A stretch of 40,452 nucleotides of DNA from Streptosporangiaceae bacterium (GTDB lineage Bacteria > Actinomycetota > Actinomycetes > Streptosporangiales > Streptosporangiaceae), in assembly GCA_030041135.1 (NCBI GenBank), contig JASHOL010000423.1, positions 1-40,452 on the forward strand, in the 5' to 3' direction. This document shows positions 27,060-35,456 of the stretch, piece by piece. Numbering within the stretch: position 1 is the stretch's first letter; every line of letters starts with the position of its first letter. The notes under the pieces are model-generated. The model was not told where the DNA came from. It did no database searches and saw nothing but the letters and a program-made list of their open reading frames with translations. The position numbers were made by a program, and so were the translations under genes.

Positions 27060-27284
27060 TTACGCCCCCACCCCAGATTTACGCCCAAGCACCAACAAGC
27101 ATCATGGCTGCTCACGCGTCACCTTGCGGGGAATTCAGTGTCATTGCAGTGCAAGCAACGGCAACAGGCCGGGGCGAATCGGGCGATGCCAGCCTGGCCG
27201 TGCAGTGGTAAGAAGGCAGGCAGCCCAGCCGAGTCGGCGGTGGCGTCGTCGCGAAGGTCTAAACGGGAGCGAGGTCGGTCCGGC

Positions 27285-28838
27285 ATGAACGGAGCCCAGG
27301 CGGTCATCCTCACGCTGGTCAAGTCCGGCGTGACCACGTGCTTCGCTAACCCGGGCACGTCAGAAATGCACTTCGTGGCCGCGCTCGACGCCGTCCCGCA
27401 GATGCGCGGCGTGCTCTGCCTGTTCGAGGGCGCGGCAACGGGCGCGGCCGACGGCTACGGTCGCATGGCCGGTCGCCCGGCCGCGACACTCCTGCACCTG
27501 GGACCCGGCCTGGCGAACGGCCTGGCAAACCTGCACAACGCGCGACGCGCACGCACGCCGGTGCTGGCGATCGTCGGCGACCATGCCACCTACCACAAGC
27601 GGTTCGACGCCCCGCTGGAGTCTGATATCGACGCACTGGCGGGCTCGGTGTCGGGCTGGGTCCGGCGCAGCTCGCGCAGCGCGGACGCACCGGCAGACGC
27701 AGCCGATGCCGTCGCGGCCGCCATGAATCCGCCCGGCCAGGTGGCCACGTTGATTCTGCCCGCCGATGTGACCTGGACCGATGGAGCGCAGCCCGCGCCG
27801 GCGGTCGCTGTACGCCCGCCGGCGCCGGTCAGCGATGCGGTGGTCAACCCGATCGCGGCGGTACTGCGCGGCGGCGAGCAATGCGTGATCCTGCTCGGCG
27901 GGGCCGGGCTTTACCGGCCGGCGCTGGAGGCGGCCAGCCGGCTGGCGGAGGGTACCGGCGCCCGTCTCCTCGCCGAGACCTTCCCGGCCAGGCTCCAGCG
28001 GGGTGTCGGCATTCCGGCGGTTGACCGGCTCGCGTACCTGGCGGAGTTCGCGGCCGGGCAACTGGCGGGCGCGCGCCATCTCATCCTCGCCGGTGCCCGG
28101 GCGCCCGTTTCCTTCTTCGCCTATCCGGGCAAGGCCAGCTACCTGGTGCCAGACGGCTGCCAGGTACATACGCTCGCCACGGCGGGCGAGGACGTGGCGG
28201 GCGCGCTGGCGGGCCTGGCCGAGCAGGCAGCCCCTGAGGCTCGCGCGCGCCTGCAGCCGGCCGAGCGCCCGGGTCTCCCGTCAGGCCAGCTGACCGGACA
28301 GAGCGCCGCCGCGGCCATCGGCGCGCTGCTCCCGGAGGATGCGATCGTCTGCGACGAGGCGAACACCTCGGGCATCTGGTTGCCGGCCGCGACCGTCGGC
28401 GCCCCGCCGCACGACTGGCTCAGCCTGACCGGCGGCGCGATCGGTCAGGGGCTGCCCGTGGCTACCGGGGCGGCGGTCGCGTGTCCCGGCCGGCCGGTGC
28501 TCGCGCTGGAGGCGGACGGCAGCGCGATGTACACGATCTCGGCGCTCTGGACCCACGCCCGCGAGCAGCTCGACATCACCACGGTGATTTTCAGCAACCG
28601 CTCCTACGCCGTGCTCAACATGGAACTCGACCGGACCGGGGCCACGACGACCGGGAACCTCGCGCGGAGCCTGCTCCAGCTGTCCAGGCCGGCCCTCGAC
28701 TTCACCGCGCTGGCGGCGGGGATGGGCGTGCCGGCGACCAGGGCCGTCACCGCTGAGGAGTTTGCTGCGCAGCTACGGCACGCGCTCGCCGAGCCAGGCC
28801 CGCACCTGATCGAGGCCGCCCTGCCCGCGGTGGTTTGA
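27285..28838 (+). CDS. thiamine-pyrophosphate-dependent enzyme, acetolactate synthase large subunit-like
   Basis: FANPGTSEMHFVAALDAV, LFEGAATGAADGYGRMAGRPAATLLHLGPGLANGLANLHNARRARTPVLAIVGDHA, ALEADGSAMYTISALWTHAREQLDITTVIFSNRSYAVLNME TPP motif. Confidence 0.92.
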   Translation: MNGAQAVILTLVKSGVTTCFANPGTSEMHFVAALDAVPQMRGVLCLFEGAATGAADGYGRMAGRPAATLLHLGPGLANGLANLHNARRARTPVLAIVGDHATYHKRFDAPLESDIDALAGSVSGWVRRSSRSADAPADAADAVAAAMNPPGQVATLILPADVTWTDGAQPAPAVAVRPPAPVSDAVVNPIAAVLRGGEQCVILLGGAGLYRPALEAASRLAEGTGARLLAETFPARLQRGVGIPAVDRLAYLAEFAAGQLAGARHLILAGARAPVSFFAYPGKASYLVPDGCQVHTLATAGEDVAGALAGLAEQAAPEARARLQPAERPGLPSGQLTGQSAAAAIGALLPEDAIVCDEANTSGIWLPAATVGAPPHDWLSLTGGAIGQGLPVATGAAVACPGRPVLALEADGSAMYTISALWTHAREQLDITTVIFSNRSYAVLNMELDRTGATTTGNLARSLLQLSRPALDFTALAAGMGVPATRAVTAEEFAAQLRHALAEPGPHLIEAALPAVV

Positions 28839-28851
28839 CCGCGAAGGTCAG

Positions 28852-28901
28852 GACGGCAGCCGGCCGGAGCCGACCCCGTTCCGTTATGACCCGCTGCCGT
28901 C
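28852..28901. terminator. possible hairpin between convergent genes (GACGGCAGC ... GCTGCCGTC)
   Basis: Perfect 9-bp inverted repeat with about 32-nt loop spanning the short convergent intergenic region; no U-tract. Confidence 0.3.
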
Positions 28902-29481
28902 AGGGCCCGCAGCTTCCATCGTCGCCGATCACGGCCAGGATCGTGCCCCAGGCACTGGCCAGGAACCGGCGCACGGCCCGTCGGCTCGCGCCCATAACCG
29001 CCGCTATTTCGCTCTCGCCGAGGTCGAGATAGTGGCTGAGCACGATCGCCTCGCGCTGATACGCCGACAGTAATCCGAGCGCCCGAATTGGCGGCGTGGC
29101 TTCGCAGCCCGGTAGCCAGAGGCGGGGCTCGCCGCGCCGCGATGTCGAGCGGGAACGCGCGGCGCGGCGAGACCTGATGACCACCTGCTGGCGCAGGTGG
29201 AAGAGGGCGCGCTCTGGCGCCTTTGTCGCCGGCCGGCAGCTGGCCAGCGCGAGCAGCGAGTCGGCGACGATCTCCTCAGCCTGTTGCGCGTCGCCGGTGA
29301 GCAAGGCCGCCAGCCGGACCAGGGAGCAGTAATGCGCCTGGTACAGAGTGCCCAGGGCCTGGCGGGCGGCGGCATCCGCGATCCTGGCACGGCTCCTGCC
29401 CCCTCCGTCACGGGAGCCGTGCCCGGACGCGGAAAAGTCTGACGCGCCGGGCGTGCCGCTGATCATGCCGGTGTCGCCCAT
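28900..29481 (-). CDS. ECF-like RNA polymerase sigma factor
   Basis: LGTLYQAHYCSLVRLAALLTGDAQQAEEIVADSLLALA region 2 and LSAYQREAIVLSHYLDLGESEIAAVMGASRRAVRRFLASA region 4. Confidence 0.82.
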   Translation of the reverse strand: MGDTGMISGTPGASDFSASGHGSRDGGGRSRARIADAAARQALGTLYQAHYCSLVRLAALLTGDAQQAEEIVADSLLALASCRPATKAPERALFHLRQQVVIRSRRAARSRSTSRRGEPRLWLPGCEATPPIRALGLLSAYQREAIVLSHYLDLGESEIAAVMGASRRAVRRFLASAWGTILAVIGDDGSCGP

Positions 29482-29579
29482 AACACTCCAGACTCCGGGC
29501 CCGCCGGGCCACGGGCCGCCCGCCAGGTGGTGCTGCAGATCCGGAGCTGGATCATGGCATCTGAATACCTGGTGTGCAC

Positions 29580-29609
29580 AGTTTAGGAAGAAAGAGGAAG
29601 AGAAGTCAA
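29580..29609 (-). promoter_or_regulatory. candidate sigma70-like promoter TTGACT-N18-TAAACT reading toward the ECF gene
   Basis: Reverse complement of AGTTTA(29580-29585) and AGTCAA(29604-29609) in an unusually AT-rich patch. Confidence 0.4.
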
Positions 29610-29774
29610 TATACTAGCAGCGTTAGCTTGATGCTGAAGCGGCCCGCCTGGCCGCGGCTGCCTGGCGCCGGGCGCCGTCGGAGGTCAGGCAAGGGAAGGT
29701 AACGGAAGTGACGCAGGTTTAGGGTTGTCGTCTGGCTCGCTGGCGCGACATGCTCTGCGTCGAAGGGACTTGCG

Positions 29775-30203
29775 ATGGCCGGTGAGAACTGGCGGCGGCT
29801 TGCCGATTACGTCGTCGCTCGGCGGGTCGCTCTCGGCATGCGAGACCGGCGCGCGCTCGCGGCTGCAACCGGGGTGACGGAGCGCACGCTCGGCAAGCTC
29901 GAGAACGGGCAGCGTGTTTCCGCGAGCACGCTCGGCGCGATCGAGAACCAGCTCGGCTGGGCCCCTGGGTCCTGCCGTCGCATCCTGGCGGGGGGAGAGC
30001 CGGTCGCCGGGAGCGAGCCCGCCGCCGGTCCTGCCCAGTCAGGCGACAAGGAGGCCGGCGACTCCACTCTCGAGTACCTGGCCAGCACACCGGGCCTGCC
30101 GCCTGAAGTGGTCCGCGGGCTTATCGCGCTGGCCAGGAACTGGCGCGAGCGTGAGGCTGCGTCGGGAGAGGAGGAGTCCGGCACCGACCGCCGCCGCGCC
30201 TGA
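29775..30203 (+). CDS. helix-turn-helix (XRE-like) transcriptional regulator
   Basis: RRLADYVVARRVALGMRDRRALAAATGVTERTLGKLENGQRVSASTLGAIENQLGWAPGSCRRILAGGEP. Confidence 0.85.
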   Translation: MAGENWRRLADYVVARRVALGMRDRRALAAATGVTERTLGKLENGQRVSASTLGAIENQLGWAPGSCRRILAGGEPVAGSEPAAGPAQSGDKEAGDSTLEYLASTPGLPPEVVRGLIALARNWREREAASGEEESGTDRRRA

Positions 30204-30269
30204 TCGCGGGCGCGACACCGCTCGGCGCGGCCTGGCCGCGTCAATACGCGCAGCGAGGACGTGCCTGGC

Positions 30270-30968
30270 TCACAAGCAGATCACGATGCCGAGAATCTTG
30301 AGGCACGCCCCTCCGCCTCCCGAACCTTCCGAGGGTGACGAACTTGGCGTAGGCGATGGCTGAGGCGGCGATGAGGAACGGCTCGGGCTTGGCCCCGGCG
30401 TTGGCCCGGTGGATGGCGAGGAGGAGTTCACGGATGGCGACGGCTGCGGGCTCGCGCTCGGCTGCGGGCTCGCGCTCGGGCTTACCACTGCGACGACGCC
30501 GGTGTTGCCGACATGCGATGGCGCCAGCGCGCCCGCTCGGGTGCGGCCATGCGCCCGGCCAGATGTCGACGGCCTTGCGCCCGGCGAAAGCTGGTAGCTG
30601 GGCGGGCCTGGCTGCGCGGCGCCCGAGGGCACGTGGGACGTCGGCGTGCCGAAGATGAGCACGCCCGCCGCCACAGCGCTGGCCGTCGCCGTTGCGGCGA
30701 CGGCGGTGGCAACGCTGTGCGCGCGCAGCAAGTGGCCAAGCTTGCGCAGAGCCGAGCGTGACTCGGACATGAAGATCAGTGCCGGCAACGGCAGCAGGCC
30801 AAGCCTCCGGTCATGCCGTCGCGCGGCGCGCAAGGCGGCCCGAACGGCGGCCCGCCTATGGGCAGCGTCGAGGCTTTCTGAGACGACGATCGTCAGGTCG
30901 CCCCGGCCTCCTCGCCGCGCGACCGCGCTGAGGCCGGCCGGCAGGCTCTGGTGCTCGAGGCGGATCAC
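30270..30968 (-). CDS. single-pass membrane protein with Ser/Pro-rich extracytoplasmic tail, uncharacterised
   Basis: N-domain VIRLEHQSLPAGLSAVARRGGRGDLTIVVSESLDAAHRRAAVRAAL; TM SVATAVAATATASAVAAGVLIFG; tail SPSASPQPSASPQPSPS...GGGGACLKILGIVICL*; GTG at 30968 overlaps upstream TGA (GTGA). Confidence 0.7.
   Translation of the reverse strand: MIRLEHQSLPAGLSAVARRGGRGDLTIVVSESLDAAHRRAAVRAALRAARRHDRRLGLLPLPALIFMSESRSALRKLGHLLRAHSVATAVAATATASAVAAGVLIFGTPTSHVPSGAAQPGPPSYQLSPGARPSTSGRAHGRTRAGALAPSHVGNTGVVAVVSPSASPQPSASPQPSPSVNSSSPSTGPTPGPSPSRSSSPPQPSPTPSSSPSEGSGGGGACLKILGIVICL
30442..30477. repeat. two copies of 18-bp GGCTGCGGGCTCGCGCTC (encodes SASPQP on minus strand)
   Basis: Read directly. Confidence 0.9.
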
Positions 30969-31306
30969 GTAGCATCCTCGGGCTGGCCGGCGAGCTTGCA
31001 GACTGCCGACCACCACTCGCGCGGGTCGCCAGGACCGCCGATGACCGCGATTACCTCGATGCCACCGACGTCCAGCATGATCGGCGCCTCATCTGAACTT
31101 GCCGTATGCGCCGCCGCCGCCAGGCTGGCCGGCATGGGGCTCGCGGGTACGCCCGTTCCCGGCCACGGCGGCTCGGGCAGTGCGGCTCCGGCGGCCCCGG
31201 CGATCATCTCGAAGACTTCCAGCCGACGGCGCAGCTCGGCCTGCTCGGCCCTGGCCGCGGTTATCTCGTCCTCTAGCCAGCGGATGCGGCGCCGTCCCCG
31301 CCACAA
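30965..31306 (-). CDS. small coiled-coil protein, uncharacterised, coupled to the downstream membrane protein
   Basis: TTG start with GGGGAGG upstream; RIRWLEDEITAARAEQAELRRRLEVFEMIAGAAG coiled-coil; C-terminal IMLDVGGIEVIAVIGGPGDPREWWSAVCKLAG. Confidence 0.65.
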   Translation of the reverse strand: MWRGRRRIRWLEDEITAARAEQAELRRRLEVFEMIAGAAGAALPEPPWPGTGVPASPMPASLAAAAHTASSDEAPIMLDVGGIEVIAVIGGPGDPREWWSAVCKLAGQPEDAT

Positions 31307-31568
31307 GGGTTCGCACCTCCCCGCGTACGTCCCCCGACCGTGCGCACGTTCAGCTTCAAGTGGTGACCGTAATAGCCCAGATTAAACATAGGAGCATGCG
31401 CACGGGATAGGCTAGGCCTGCTGAGAGAACGGCTGCCGGCGAATCCCCAATGCCGCCGAACTCGGGCGATTAGGCTGCCGCGCGCATGGCGTCACGCTGG
31501 CCCACCGGCGCAAGCCGCCCAGCGCTGGTAGTCACGGGGGAATCACCAGTGCCGGGCGGCCGGCCGAG

Positions 31569-32123
31569 CTAGTCGTCAGAGTCGTCGCGCCACGGGTCGC
31601 TTCCGCCGGATCCGCCCCAGCCGCCGCTCCCGAACGGGCCGCCACCGAACGGGCCGCCCCACCACTGGCCGCCCCGGTTCTGTTGCCAGCGGCGACGCAT
31701 CCGGCGGCGGAACCTGGCTGCGGCAAAGATCCCCGCGATGGCGGCGATGAGCCACAGCAGCAGGAGGAACTTGAAGATCCCGAAGAAGAACCATCCGCCG
31801 CCCGGCAGGATCAGGAAGAGGAACAGCAGGAGCAGCACCAGCGGCAGCAGCCGCGGTCCGCGCCGGTAACGGTACGGGCCCGGACGCCAGGGCGGTGCAC
31901 CCCATCCTCCGGCCGGACCCGGCCCGGCCTGCGCTCCAGCCGGTTCGGGCTCAGGCAGGTCGGCCATGATGCGGCGAAGGTCCCCGAAGGTCTTCGCGTT
32001 GAGCGTGGCGGTAATGCGCTCGTTCAGTTCTTCTTGGTTGAGCCGTCCGTCGGCGAAGTGCTCGCGCAGGCGCGCTGTCACTCGCTCCCGGTCGGCGTCA
32101 GACACCCGCATGCGATCATCCAT
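31569..32123 (-). CDS. DUF1707 domain membrane protein
   Basis: MRVSDADRERVTARLREHFADGRLNQEELNERITATLNAKTFGDLRRIMADLP then hydrophobic LLPLVLLLLFLFLILPGGGWFFFGIFKFLLLLWLIAAIAGIF. Confidence 0.92.
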   Translation of the reverse strand: MDDRMRVSDADRERVTARLREHFADGRLNQEELNERITATLNAKTFGDLRRIMADLPEPEPAGAQAGPGPAGGWGAPPWRPGPYRYRRGPRLLPLVLLLLFLFLILPGGGWFFFGIFKFLLLLWLIAAIAGIFAAARFRRRMRRRWQQNRGGQWWGGPFGGGPFGSGGWGGSGGSDPWRDDSDD

Positions 32124-32139
32124 TGCGTTCCCCGTCTAC

Positions 32140-32874
32140 CTACTCGTCTTGCTCTTGCTCGTCCGTGTCCTCGTTATCGTCCGCGAGGATCCGGTAAAGC
32201 TCACGACGTGTCCGCTCCAGTAGGCGCTCGGCGGCGCGGAGCTGATCGGGCGTGCCCGCGTGCGCGATCTGCACAATGCCCGCCCCAAGCCGGGCAGCCT
32301 CGGCGAACAGACCAGGCACCTGCCAGGCTTCCTGCTGCGCCGACGACTCCCAGGCGCCGCGCGCCATCGCCGGGTGCTCTTCCACGTACCGGCGACCCGC
32401 GTCGGTAAGCCGGAACACCCTGCGGCCGTCCGCCTTCTCGTCTACTACCAGGCCCTCGTCGGCAAGCTGCGAGAGCGCGGGATAGACGGCTCCGGGGCTT
32501 GGCCGCCAGGCCCCGCGGCTGCGCTCCTCGATCTCGGACATGATCTGGTAGCCGTTGCGCGGGCCATCCTTCAGCAGCGCGAGGATCGCGGCCCGCACGT
32601 CGCCCCGGCTGGCCTTCTGCCCACGCGGCGGGCCTTGCGGACCAGGCGCGCCTGGCCACCAGCCGCCGCGGGCGCCGGCGAAGCCGCCGCCCCAATGCCC
32701 GGCCGGCCCACGCCCGCGGAAGCCCTGCTCCCACGGACCGCGCCGCTGCTCGCCCTGGGTAGTAGTAGCCCTGGCGAACCGCCTAGCCTGCCTGAGCAGG
32801 TTCTCCGCGAACTTCAGCGCATCGGACAGTCCGGCCTCGAAGTCGCCTCCCCCGCATGCTGCTCCTGCCGCCAT
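32140..32874 (-). CDS. PadR family transcriptional regulator
   Basis: GDVRAAILALLKDGPRNGYQIMSEIEERSRGAWRPSPGAVYPALSQLADEGLVVDEKADGRRVFRLTDAGRRYVEE; start at MAAGAACGGG so that the palindrome lies upstream. Confidence 0.92.
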   Translation of the reverse strand: MAAGAACGGGDFEAGLSDALKFAENLLRQARRFARATTTQGEQRRGPWEQGFRGRGPAGHWGGGFAGARGGWWPGAPGPQGPPRGQKASRGDVRAAILALLKDGPRNGYQIMSEIEERSRGAWRPSPGAVYPALSQLADEGLVVDEKADGRRVFRLTDAGRRYVEEHPAMARGAWESSAQQEAWQVPGLFAEAARLGAGIVQIAHAGTPDQLRAAERLLERTRRELYRILADDNEDTDEQEQDE

Positions 32875-32887
32875 GGTGGGTCCCCGT

Positions 32888-32958
32888 CTCTCGCGATACC
32901 TTCTCGATATATCGTCAGCGTACATCGCCTCACTAGCTACAACAAGTCATATCTCGAC
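32888..32958. promoter_or_regulatory. candidate PadR operator region with CGATATATCG palindrome and TATCGAGA/TATCGCGAGA repeats
   Basis: CGATATATCG (32905-32914) perfect palindrome; adjacent TATCGCGAGA and a further TCGAGATAT element at about 32949-32957. Confidence 0.5.
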
Positions 32959-33057
32959 TAAGTGCCCCGCCGTCCGCGTCTTTCTCCTCAGGGCGTAATT
33001 CCAGAGCTAGCGGGTGAGCGGTGCTCCCCCCGTGAGTTGTGGGCAAGATCGGAGTCA

Positions 33058-33735
33058 ATGACACAGCCGGAGCCCGAGCGCCCGCCGGGGAATGCGGGCG
33101 GACAGGACCCTGACGGCGGTCCGGACGAGACGAAACCACCCGACCCGGCCGGGCCGGGGGCGCCGCCGAGCATGCCAAGGGTCGGCCGCCGGGCCATGGA
33201 CCCGTGGCAGGTGTGGTTGCGCTGGGCCGAGGAGCTGGCGACTGGTCATGTGCCTGACGTCCCGATCCCAGCCTGGCTCCGCCGCACGCGCGGCGAAGCC
33301 AGGTGGCCGATCACCATCTCGGTCGCGGTTGCGATCGTCTTGCAGATCCTCCTGCCCTCGAAGTTCACCGAGCCCCTGCCGGGCTGGCTGTTGCCGGCCC
33401 TGGAAGGCGTCCTGCTGGTCGGCCTGACGGTCGCGGACCCGGTCCGGGTCGAGCGTGGCGGGATGGGCATGCGGGCCGCGTCAATCGTGATGATCTTCCT
33501 GGTGACGGCGGCGAACGCGGTCTCGGCCGTGCTGCTCTGCCGGGCGATCCTGGACGGCCGGGCCGGAGACTCGGCCACGCCGCTGTTCGCGACCGGCGCA
33601 TCGACTGCGTTCAGCCCGACCGACGTCATGCCGCTATCCAAGTGGGCGAAGCTGACCATGCTCGTCCAGTCCTCGGTGTCACTCGCGATCGGCGCTCTGG
33701 TGATCGCCCGTGCGGTGAACATCCTCAGGACCTGA
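33058..33735 (+). CDS. multi-pass membrane protein, apparently internally shortened
   Basis: WPITISVAVAIVLQILLPSKF...LLPALEGVLLVGLTVADPVRVERG...ASTAFSPTDVMPLSKWAKLTMLVQSSVSLAIGALVIARAVNIL. Confidence 0.75.
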   Translation: MTQPEPERPPGNAGGQDPDGGPDETKPPDPAGPGAPPSMPRVGRRAMDPWQVWLRWAEELATGHVPDVPIPAWLRRTRGEARWPITISVAVAIVLQILLPSKFTEPLPGWLLPALEGVLLVGLTVADPVRVERGGMGMRAASIVMIFLVTAANAVSAVLLCRAILDGRAGDSATPLFATGASTAFSPTDVMPLSKWAKLTMLVQSSVSLAIGALVIARAVNILRT

Positions 33736-33849
33736 GAGCAGCAAGCGCACCGGGATAAGTCACGCCGAGCAGGGAACAGGCCGTCTGTGGGCCGGACCTC
33801 GCCCGCGCGGGCAGGCGCCTTCCGGCGGCTCGACGGAGAGAAGGCTGAG

Positions 33850-34086
33850 ATGGGCAAAGTGTTGCTATTGGGCGGGCTCGCGGGAGTCGCGTTCCTGGTC
33901 GCGAGCCAGCGACAAGACATTGGCCGTTATCTGAAGATCAAGCAGATGTCGCTTGGCCAGGGTCACCCCGAGTACGTGCCAGCCGAAGGGACCAGGGAGT
34001 ACCCGGCGCCCGGCCACGGAGCGCCAGACGGGACGGGCGACTTTGACTCGGCCCGGCGTGGAGGTCCGGCGCTGGCGCTGCGCTAG
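33850..34086 (+). CDS. DUF6893-like small membrane protein
   Basis: MGKVLLLGGLAGVAFLVASQRQDIGRYLKIKQMSLGQGHPEYVP; short TM followed by RYLKIKxM. Confidence 0.55.
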   Translation: MGKVLLLGGLAGVAFLVASQRQDIGRYLKIKQMSLGQGHPEYVPAEGTREYPAPGHGAPDGTGDFDSARRGGPALALR

Positions 34087-34092
34087 CGCCGG
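34066..34092. terminator. hairpin between convergent genes (CCGGCGCT...AGCGCCGG)
   Basis: Inverted repeat with alternative stem GGCGCT-GCGCT-AGCGCC at the convergent gene ends; no U-tract. Confidence 0.35.
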
Positions 34093-34105
34093 CCGCGTAG
34101 CCCAG

Positions 34106-34849
34106 TCAGGGCAAGTCGACGGTCAGGCCCGCGGTGGCTACGGCAACCTCGCCTGCATAGTGGTCTGCGGCGGCGGTCCGGGCAGCGTGTTGGTCCGTAC
34201 CCGGCCAGAGGTGGGTCAGCAACAGGCGGTGCGCACCGGCGGCCGTGGCCTGCTGGCCCGCGTCGCGCGCGCTGGACAGGTACCCGCGCGAATCCTCGGG
34301 CACGTGGCCGGCGAATGTGGCCTCGGCAACCAGGAGATCGGCGTCCCTGGCCAGTTGCGCGATGTCCTCGCTCGGCCCGGCGTCGCCGGTATACGCGATC
34401 ACCAGGTCGTCGGCCGTAAGCCGCAGGCCAGCGTTCGGCAGCCAGTGCGGCAACAGCCGGGTCTGGCAGCCGAACGGGCCGATGCGCAGTGCGCTGCCCG
34501 GCGCGAACTCGTTCAGAAGGTAGGCACCGGCGAGCATCCCTGGCCGGTCGAGCGCGAGCACCGCATCGAGTGCGGCCGGGACCGCGTAGACAGGCAGCGG
34601 CGCAGCTGCGTGGTCCCCGAGGGCGCGGGCCCGCAGCAGCGGATTCAGGTCGGCGCAGTGATCTGGGTGCCCGTGGCTGATGAATACCGCGTCGAGCTCG
34701 TGTGCCGCGATGCGCTCGAACAGCCGGGGCGCGGTCGCGTAGCCAGCATCAACGAGCAGCCGGAACCCGTCGTGCTCGATCAGAAAGCCGCTGCAAGCCT
34801 GGCCGGCAGCAGGCCACGCCCCACATCCCCCGAGAACTGTCAGCCGCAC
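34106..34849 (-). CDS. MBL-fold metallo-hydrolase (RNase Z-like)
   Basis: AVFISHGHPDHCADLNPLL, LVIAYTGDAGPSEDIAQLARDADLLVAEATF, LLLTHLWPGTD. Confidence 0.9.
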   Translation of the reverse strand: MRLTVLGGCGAWPAAGQACSGFLIEHDGFRLLVDAGYATAPRLFERIAAHELDAVFISHGHPDHCADLNPLLRARALGDHAAAPLPVYAVPAALDAVLALDRPGMLAGAYLLNEFAPGSALRIGPFGCQTRLLPHWLPNAGLRLTADDLVIAYTGDAGPSEDIAQLARDADLLVAEATFAGHVPEDSRGYLSSARDAGQQATAAGAHRLLLTHLWPGTDQHAARTAAADHYAGEVAVATAGLTVDLP

Positions 34850-34920
34850 GCACCGACTCTAGCTTCGGCCCAAGGACCACACCTCGGGGAGTCGGCCACA
34901 CAGGCAGCGGACTGTCGCCG

Positions 34921-35373
34921 TTAGCGGGGGTTGCCGCGCGTTCGGCGGACCTGCGTCCGCCGCGGACTGCTCATGTCGCGCCGCGCCGCCCGTGCAGGCG
35001 TCGCTGGCCTCGACTCGGGCTCGCCGTCCTGTGCTGGCACCTCCGATTCGGCGGGCAATTCCGCCGACAGCCGGGCTAACCAGTCCTCGCCGGCCAGGCC
35101 GCCCACCACCAGCACGTCGCGCCAGTCCCGCTGCAGCCTGCGCAATTGCTGCTCGAAGCGATTCCACTTGCCGCCGGCGCCCAGAACCAGCGCCGCCTGG
35201 AGCCGCTCGCTGGAGTCGTCAGGCCGCAGCGCGGTCAGCCGCCTGATGACCTCATCATCGACTCCGCGATTGAAATCGCGGCGGATCCGCCGGATCAGCC
35301 GCTCGCTAGGTGCAGTCACGGTCGCACCCCCTGCTGCACTGTTGGGTACGACTCCAGTGTTGGGCAGGGTCAC
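34921..35373 (-). CDS. hypothetical protein
   Basis: 150-aa ORF, RIRRDFNRGVDDEVIRRLTALRPDDSSERLQAALVLGAGGKWNRFEQQLRRLQRDWRDVLVVGGLAGEDW; coherent amphipathic composition. Confidence 0.6.
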   Translation of the reverse strand: MTLPNTGVVPNSAAGGATVTAPSERLIRRIRRDFNRGVDDEVIRRLTALRPDDSSERLQAALVLGAGGKWNRFEQQLRRLQRDWRDVLVVGGLAGEDWLARLSAELPAESEVPAQDGEPESRPATPARAARRDMSSPRRTQVRRTRGNPR

Positions 35374-35456
35374 TACGAGTCAACCCCCAGAGCGACAGTG
35401 CGCTTGGCCGGTCGTCGCTGCGATCATCCGGCAGCGACTCGCGATAGCGTCTCGTC

